From assembly GCA_016704895.1 (NCBI GenBank), contig JADIZG010000053.1:1-27750 (forward strand): a stretch of 27,750 nucleotides of DNA, read 5' to 3'. The DNA comes from Betaproteobacteria bacterium. Its GTDB lineage: Bacteria; Pseudomonadota; Gammaproteobacteria; Burkholderiales; Casimicrobiaceae. This document shows, in pieces, positions 23,121 to 27,750 of the stretch. The first letter of the stretch is position 1, and each line of letters starts with the position of its first letter. The translations under genes and the position numbers were made by a program. Below the pieces are notes generated by a model that saw nothing but the letters and a program-made list of their open reading frames with translations, was not told the origin of the DNA and made no database searches.

Positions 23121-24173
23121 ATGGCGCGACACGTCCCCCCCGGTTCCCTGACCCTCGCGGCCCTCGCGGAGCGCTGCGGCGCCGCGCTGGAAGGCGACGG
23201 CTCGGTGCGGATCTCGCACGTCGGCACGCTCGAGAGTGCGGAGCCCGGAGCGATCGCCTTCCTCGCCAACCCGAAGTACGCTGCCCAGCTCGGCGGGACG
23301 CGCGCGTCCGCGGTGATCGTTTCGCCATCCGATGCGCGACACACAACGTTGCCGAAGCTCGTTTCGCCGCACCCCTATCTCACCTACGCGCGCGTCGCCG
23401 CAATGCTCCATCCGGCGCCCGTGCCGGCGCCCGGCGTGCACCCGACCGCGGTCGTGGACCCGTCGGCAACGCTGGGCGCGGGCGTGTCGGTCGGGCCCCA
23501 CGCGACCGTCGACGCGGGAGCGGTGCTCGCCGACGCCGTCGCGATCGGGCCCGGATGCGCGATCGGGCGCGACGTGCGGATCGGCGCGCGGTCCCGGCTC
23601 GACGCCCGTGTCGTCGTCTACGACCGTTGCGTGATCGGCGAGGACGTGCTCGTCTATGCCGGCGCCGTGATCGGCGCGGACGGGTTCGGGCTCGCGGAGG
23701 ACGGCGGACGCTGGCTGAGGGTCCCGCAGGTCGGGCGCGTCGTCGTGGGCGACCACGTCGAGATCGGCGCGAACACGACGATCGACCGCGGAGCGATCGA
23801 CGACACGGTGATCGAGGACGACGTGAAGATGGACAACCAGGTCCATATCGCGCACAACTGCGTGATCGGCGCGGGGACGGCGATCGCCGGCTGCGTCGGG
23901 ATCGCGGGATCGGCGCGCGTCGGGCGCAAGTGCAGGATCGGCGGCGCGGCGAACATCTCCGGTCACCTGTCGATCCCCGACGGGACGACGCTCGGCGGCG
24001 CGGCGTCCGTGCTGTCCTCGATCGACAAGCCCGGCGCGTACAGCGGTGCCTGGCCGGTGCAGCCGTACGCCGACTGGCGGCGGACGGCGGCCCGGTTGCG
24101 CCGGATCGACGCGCTCGCCGAGCGGGTCGCCGTGCTGGAGCGCGCGCTGCGCGCGCGCGACAACGAAGGCTGA
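23121..24173 (+). CDS. lpxD: UDP-3-O-(3-hydroxyacyl)glucosamine N-acyltransferase
   Basis: LpxD adds the second 3-hydroxyacyl chain from acyl-ACP in lipid A synthesis. The 350-aa product has an N-terminal uridine-binding domain (GAIAFLANPKYAAQL). It continues with a left-handed beta-helix of isoleucine-rich hexapeptide repeats (for example IGPGCAIGRDVRIGARSRLD). The active site is VHIAHNCVIGAGTAIAGCVG with catalytic His at about residue 245. The C-terminal helix RRIDALAERVAVLERALRA may bind the ACP. Start ATG 23121. Confidence 0.96.
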   Translation: MARHVPPGSLTLAALAERCGAALEGDGSVRISHVGTLESAEPGAIAFLANPKYAAQLGGTRASAVIVSPSDARHTTLPKLVSPHPYLTYARVAAMLHPAPVPAPGVHPTAVVDPSATLGAGVSVGPHATVDAGAVLADAVAIGPGCAIGRDVRIGARSRLDARVVVYDRCVIGEDVLVYAGAVIGADGFGLAEDGGRWLRVPQVGRVVVGDHVEIGANTTIDRGAIDDTVIEDDVKMDNQVHIAHNCVIGAGTAIAGCVGIAGSARVGRKCRIGGAANISGHLSIPDGTTLGGAASVLSSIDKPGAYSGAWPVQPYADWRRTAARLRRIDALAERVAVLERALRARDNEG

Positions 24174-24187
24174 CGCCCGGGAGGGGC

Positions 24188-24643
24188 ATGGAAACGCTCG
24201 ACATCAACGCCATACGCGAGACGCTGCCGCACCGCTACCCGATGCTGCTCGTCGACCGCGTGCTCGAGCTCGAGCCGGGCGTGCGCATCAAGGCGATCAA
24301 GAACGTCACGATCAACGAGCCGTTCTTCCCGGGGCACTTCCCGCACTACCCGGTGATGCCCGGCGTGCTGATCGTCGAGGCGCTCGCGCAGGCCTCCGCG
24401 ATCGTCGCCTACCGGGCCGATCCGGCCGCGATGGGCGGCCGCAAGCTCTTCCTGTTCGCCGGCATCGACGATGCGCGCTTCAAGCGGCAGGTGGTGCCTG
24501 GCGACACGCTGGTCCTCGAGTCGACGTTCCTGAAGGGCATGCGCGACATCGCCAAGTACGCGGTGCGCGCGACGGTCGACGGGCAGCTCGCCTGCGAGGC
24601 GACGCTGCTGTCGGTGCTGCGTCCCGCGCCCGGCGCGGACTGA
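24188..24643 (+). CDS. fabZ: 3-hydroxyacyl-ACP dehydratase FabZ
   Basis: FabZ dehydrates 3-hydroxyacyl-ACP in fatty-acid elongation and competes with LpxA/LpxD for the same pool, which explains its place here. The 151-aa hot-dog protein has LPHRYPMLLVDRVLELEPG and the catalytic segment FFPGHFPHYPVMPGVLIVEA, with His50 and Glu64 as the active-site pair. The start at ATG 24188 has GAGGGG 2-7 nt upstream. Confidence 0.97.
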   Translation: METLDINAIRETLPHRYPMLLVDRVLELEPGVRIKAIKNVTINEPFFPGHFPHYPVMPGVLIVEALAQASAIVAYRADPAAMGGRKLFLFAGIDDARFKRQVVPGDTLVLESTFLKGMRDIAKYAVRATVDGQLACEATLLSVLRPAPGAD

Positions 24644-24654
24644 GCCGCGCGGCG

Positions 24655-25432
24655 ATGGCGCGCGTCCATCCCTCTGCGCTGGTCGACCCGCGCGCCCGGC
24701 TCGCCGACGACGTCGAGGTCGGGCCGTTCTCGGTCGTCGGCGCCGGCGTGACGATCGGCGCGGGAACGACCGTCGGGCCCGCACGCGGTGATCGACGGGA
24801 CCACGACGATCGGCGAGCGCAACCGCATCTTCCCGTTCGCGTCGATCGGGCTCGTCTCGCAGGACCGCAAGTACGCCGGCGAGCCGGTCACGACGACGAT
24901 CGGCGACGACAACGTGATCCGCGAGTACGTGTCGATCCACGCCGGCACGGCGGGCGACCGGGCCGACACGAGGATCGGCAACGGCAACTGGTTCCTCGCG
25001 TACACGCACGTCGCGCACGATTGCGTCGTCGGCAACCACACGACGTGGTCGAACAACGCGCAGATCGCGGGCCACGTGCACGTCGGCGACTGGGCCGTGC
25101 TGGGCGCCTACGCCGGCGTCCACCAGTTCTGTCGCGTCGGCGAGCACTCGATGCTGGCCGCCGGCGCGATCGTGCTGCAGGACGTCCCGCCGTACACGAT
25201 CGTGCAGGGCTACCCGGCGGTGCCCAAGGGCACCAACGCCGAGGGCCTGCGCCGCCGGGGCTTCACGCCCGAGCAGGTCCTCGCCGTGCGCCGCGCGTAC
25301 AAGGCGATCTACCGCGAAGGGCTCACGCTCGAGGACGCGCGCGCGCGCCTGGAGCGCGAGGCGGAGTCCGAACCGGTGCTCGCACCGCTCGTCGCGTTCC
25401 TGTCGGTCGCCGGGCGCGGCATCGTGCGCTGA
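24655..25432 (+). CDS. lpxA: UDP-N-acetylglucosamine acyltransferase (frameshifted)
   Basis: LpxA catalyses the first step of lipid A synthesis, acylating UDP-GlcNAc. The N-terminal frame (VHPSALVDPRARLADDVEVG and PFSVVGAGVTIGAGTTVGP) breaks at 24778-24780. There CCC stands where CC is needed, and after correction it reads GPHAVIDGTTTIGERNRIFP. The rest is intact: hexapeptide beta-helix, catalytic His in THVAHDCVVGNH, AGVHQFCRVGEHSMLAAGA, and a C-terminal helical domain. The corrected length is 258 aa (E. coli 262). Because the gene is normally essential and the break is one base in a GGGCCC run, I regard it as a probable sequence error. Confidence 0.9.
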
Positions 25433-25436
25433 CGGC

Positions 25437-26624
25437 ATGCCCGGGATGCGCGACGCTGCGGGCGGGGCGGCGCCGGTCACGGTGGGGATCGTCGCCGGCG
25501 AGGCGTCGGGCGACGCGCTGGCGGCGACGCTGATCGCGGCCGTTCGCGAGCGGCTGCCGCAGGTCCGCTTCGTCGGCATCGCCGGCCCGAAGATGGCTGC
25601 GGCAGGATGCGACGTCTGGGTGCCCGCCGAGAAACTCGCCGTGCGCGGGTTCGTCGAGGTGCTGCGTCACCTGCCGGGCCTCGTCTCGATCCGCCGCGGG
25701 CTCGCCGCGCGGCTGGTCGCCGAGCGCGTTCCGCTCTTCATCGGCGTCGATGCGCCCGACTTCAACCTGGGTCTCGAGCGCAAGCTCAAGTCGCGCGGCG
25801 TGCGCACGATCCATTTCGTGAGCCCGTCGGTGTGGGCGTGGCGGCGCGAGCGGCTGAAGACGATCGGCCGCGCCGTCGACCGGATGCTCGCGCTGTTTCC
25901 GTTCGAGCCGCCGCTCTACGAGGCCGCCGGGATCCCGGTGACCTACGTCGGCCACCCGATGGCGGCGCACGCCGCGTCGGACTGGAGCCGGCGCACGATG
26001 CGCGAGCGGCTTCGCCTCGGGCTCTCGACGCCGGTCTTCGCGCTGCTGCCGGGCAGCCGCCTCTCGGAGCTCGAGATGCACTCGGCGCTGGTGATCGGTG
26101 CGGCGAAGCGCATCGCGAAGGCGCGTCCCGATGCGCGCTTCCTCGTGCCGCTGGTGTCGCGGGCGACGCGCGAGGCGTTCGAGCAGGCGCTCTGGCGCGA
26201 GGGCGCCGACGCGTCGTCGTTCACGCTGCTCTACGGGCACGCGAACGACGCGCTGAAGGCCGCGGACATCGGGCTGGTCGCCTCCGGGACCGCGACGCTC
26301 GAGGCCGCGCTCGCGCGGTGTCCGCAGGTCGTGTTCTACCGCGTGGCGCCCCTGACCGCGCACATCGTTCGGCGCAAGCTGCTGGTGCCGTGGGTCGGTC
26401 TCCCGAACGTGCTCGCGGGGCGGTTCGTCGTGCCGGAGCTCATCCAGGAGGACGCGACGCCCGAGAATCTCGCGCAGGCCGCGCTCAACCTGTTCGACGA
26501 CACGGTGACGCGCCACGCGCTCGAGCGCCTGTTCGCCGGCTTCGCGCGCGAGCTCTCGGCCGACACCGGTGCGATCGCGGCCGACGCGGTCGCGAGCGAG
26601 CTCGCCCTGGCGACGCCGGGTTGA
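25437..26624 (+). CDS. lpxB: Lipid-A-disaccharide synthase
   Basis: LpxB (GT19 family) joins UDP-diacylglucosamine and lipid X into the lipid A disaccharide at the inner face of the membrane. The 395-aa product has VGIVAGEASGDALAA, IGVDAPDFNLGLERKLK, the signature FVSPSVWAWRRERLKTI, LLPGSRLSELE and GLVASGTATLEAALA. It is complete, with start ATG 25437 (ATG 25443 is also possible) 4 nt after lpxA. It is the last gene of the core operon in this window. rnhB, which often follows in betaproteobacteria, is not present. Confidence 0.96.
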   Translation: MPGMRDAAGGAAPVTVGIVAGEASGDALAATLIAAVRERLPQVRFVGIAGPKMAAAGCDVWVPAEKLAVRGFVEVLRHLPGLVSIRRGLAARLVAERVPLFIGVDAPDFNLGLERKLKSRGVRTIHFVSPSVWAWRRERLKTIGRAVDRMLALFPFEPPLYEAAGIPVTYVGHPMAAHAASDWSRRTMRERLRLGLSTPVFALLPGSRLSELEMHSALVIGAAKRIAKARPDARFLVPLVSRATREAFEQALWREGADASSFTLLYGHANDALKAADIGLVASGTATLEAALARCPQVVFYRVAPLTAHIVRRKLLVPWVGLPNVLAGRFVVPELIQEDATPENLAQAALNLFDDTVTRHALERLFAGFARELSADTGAIAADAVASELALATPG

Positions 26625-27191
26625 TGCCGCCTGCGGTGCCCGGCGGCTTCGCGGATCGCCCGCAGGCGTGCCGAATCCGAGACCCGGTACGCATCGCAGG
26701 CCAGGCCGGTCAGCAGGCCGCTCGGAGACGAGGACCGACGCCGCGCCGGACCGACCTCCGAGCCGGCGGGAAATGCCCATCGCCCGGAGCCCGATGTTGC
26801 CGGAGCAATGCCCGTTCAGCGAGACGGCATCGGCATCCTTGTCTTCCGCCAGCCGTGCCTGAGCGCCCGAGGGTCTCCCGAGCGCGATGAACTCGTCGCC
26901 GTCGAGGTGGGAGACCCCTGCGTTCCGCGAGGACATGCGCGCCAGCGCATCGAGTTGAGCCTTGCTCCGGCGGTCTCGTCCGGGCAAGGCGGCGCGGCAA
27001 GGCTGCGAGTGGACGCCGCACCTCGCGTCCGGGCGTACCCGATCGCCGCGGCAGGTACGTGCATCGCGTTCGCGACGCGTGTCGACATGCGTTCCCTCCG
27101 CGATCCGCCGGTGGGCGATCCCGGATTGACACCGGACTTCACGCGCTGAACACTTCGCCAGCCGCCGCCGGTCCCCCTTGATTCAGTCGAC
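26625..27191. other. Region with no recognisable gene after lpxB
   Basis: These 567 nt contain no gene I can name. On the minus strand, protein-like stretches appear in different frames (for example SKAQLDALARM and HLDGDEFIALG around 26870-26960, and LLTGLACDAYRVSDSARLRA around 26650-26720). They are not joined in one frame, so a decayed or frameshifted minus-strand gene is possible. On the plus strand TTGACA at 27126-27131 could be a -35 element for the next gene, but no good -10 follows. No terminator hairpin with a T tract is seen after lpxB. Confidence 0.4.
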
Positions 27192-27750
27192 ATGCAGCTT
27201 CGAGGTCGCGAACGCGTTCTCTTCCTGGGCGGCGAGGAGCGCCTCCCCAGCGTGCGGATCCGATGCCGGCAGGTTGCGCGCGCCTTGGGGTGCGACTACC
27301 TGCTCGGTGGGCCCGCGCCTCACGCGATTCCGCCGGGCAAGGACGTGTTCGTGCTGGTGAAGTGGGGCGGCGACCGCGCAGCGCTTCGCCGCCGCGGCGT
27401 CGTGATCTGGGACGTCATCGACGGCCTGCCGCCGGTCGACGGCGTCGACAAGTACGTCTACTCGACGGCGGCCGCGAGGGGAGTTCCTCCGGCCCCGTGT
27501 CGGCCACGCGCCCGGCGAGGTCATCCCGCACCACCACTGCAACGTCGCCGCGCCGATGCAAACGGCGACCGGATACTCTGGATCGGCGGCATCGAATGGC
27601 TTCCGAGGCTCGCCGGATCGGGCGTCACGATCGTCGACTCGACGGGTCTCTCCACCGGAGAGCTCGCGGAGGCCTACCGGAGCGCGCGCGTCCTCGTGAA
27701 CCTCCGTCGCGTCGAACGCCCGCAGGACCTGCTGCACTGCCGGCTGGCGA
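27192..27750 (+). CDS. Putative glycosyltransferase-like protein, partial at right edge
   Basis: The frame opens at ATG 27192 (MQLRGRERVLFLGGEERLPS, then VRIRCRQVARALGCDYLLGG) and remains open to the window end. KDVFVLVKWGGDRAALRRRG with VVIWDVIDGLPP, then an IGGIEWLP segment and a late STGELAEAYRSARVLVNLR, resemble a family of uncharacterised glycosyltransferase-like proteins. In those, DVFVLVK and WDxxDGxPP precede an IPHHHCN segment. That segment is present here only in the next frame: GEVIPHHHCN at about 27512-27541. An extra G in GGGG at 27477-27480, compensated some 60-90 nt later, would explain it. So about 25 residues of the frame as written are probably wrong. The function is inferred loosely and no ribosome site is evident. 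Confidence 0.5.
   Translation, partial: MQLRGRERVLFLGGEERLPSVRIRCRQVARALGCDYLLGGPAPHAIPPGKDVFVLVKWGGDRAALRRRGVVIWDVIDGLPPVDGVDKYVYSTAAARGVPPAPCRPRARRGHPAPPLQRRRADANGDRILWIGGIEWLPRLAGSGVTIVDSTGLSTGELAEAYRSARVLVNLRRVERPQDLLHCRLA

Noticed and set aside
20255..23344. Very long minus-strand open frame (1029 codons) opposite bamA-skp-lpxD
   Set aside because: Same shadow effect; the plus-strand genes are unambiguous.
26870..26960. String GDEF in a minus-strand frame, suggesting a diguanylate cyclase
   Set aside because: The surrounding residues do not fit a GGDEF domain and the frame is short; chance match.
1..27750. CRISPR arrays, tRNA or rRNA genes, insertion sequences, prophage genes
   Set aside because: No regularly spaced repeats beyond the two-copy operator, no RNA gene signatures and no transposase or integrase motifs were seen on either strand.

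Overview
The window is high-GC DNA (roughly 70% G+C by eye) from a Gram-negative proteobacterium, most likely a betaproteobacterium. The evidence is the conserved run rpsB-tsf-pyrH-frr-uppS-cdsA-dxr-rseP-bamA-skp-lpxD-fabZ-lpxA-lpxB in canonical order, the outer-membrane assembly and lipid A genes in it, and a neighbouring ygfZ / DUF4936-like / NRDE (TANGO2) block of betaproteobacterial type. Genus cannot be read from the sequence.

Layout. (1) Positions 1-4400 are accessory: a HigA-type antitoxin at the left edge, the C-terminal scrap of a second HigA-like gene, a CoA-disulfide-reductase-like flavoenzyme fused to a rhodanese domain, and a LysR regulator divergent from a gene that joins part of an antibiotic-biosynthesis-monooxygenase domain to a small membrane protein. 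(2) Positions 4450-7600 hold an overlapping diacylglycerol kinase / PAP2 phosphatase pair, then alx (TerC family) divergent from nhaR. Their shared AT-rich promoter region contains two identical, regularly spaced LysR-type boxes. (3) Positions 7705-10377 are a tightly packed plus-strand cassette: DUF2087 protein, RidA, tadA, ldcA, GNAT. (4) Positions 10381-12550 are a minus-strand cassette: ygfZ, DUF4936-like, NRDE/TANGO2. (5) Positions 12613-26624 are the large core operon covering translation (S2, EF-Ts, RRF), UMP kinase, undecaprenyl and CDP-diacylglycerol synthesis, the MEP pathway, site-2 proteolysis, outer-membrane protein assembly and lipid A synthesis. (6) Positions 26625-27191 hold no gene I recognise, and a partial glycosyltransferase-like gene runs off the right end.

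The most striking property of the window is the number of broken reading frames. Single-base frame errors, mostly extra C/G in short C/G runs, interrupt the CoA-disulfide reductase, LysR (twice), RidA, NRDE, lpxA and the last gene. dxr has lost about 73 nt coding for its substrate-binding loop, and the DUF4936-like gene carries an in-frame stop. Each corrected length comes out as a whole number of codons and close to family length, and lpxA and dxr are normally essential, so consensus/assembly error is the likeliest cause of most of them. I therefore annotate these as frameshifted CDS rather than as true pseudogenes.

I did not find a convincing new multi-gene system. The best candidates for new biology are the tandem operator between alx and nhaR, the monooxygenase/membrane-protein chimera, and the structured rpsB leader.
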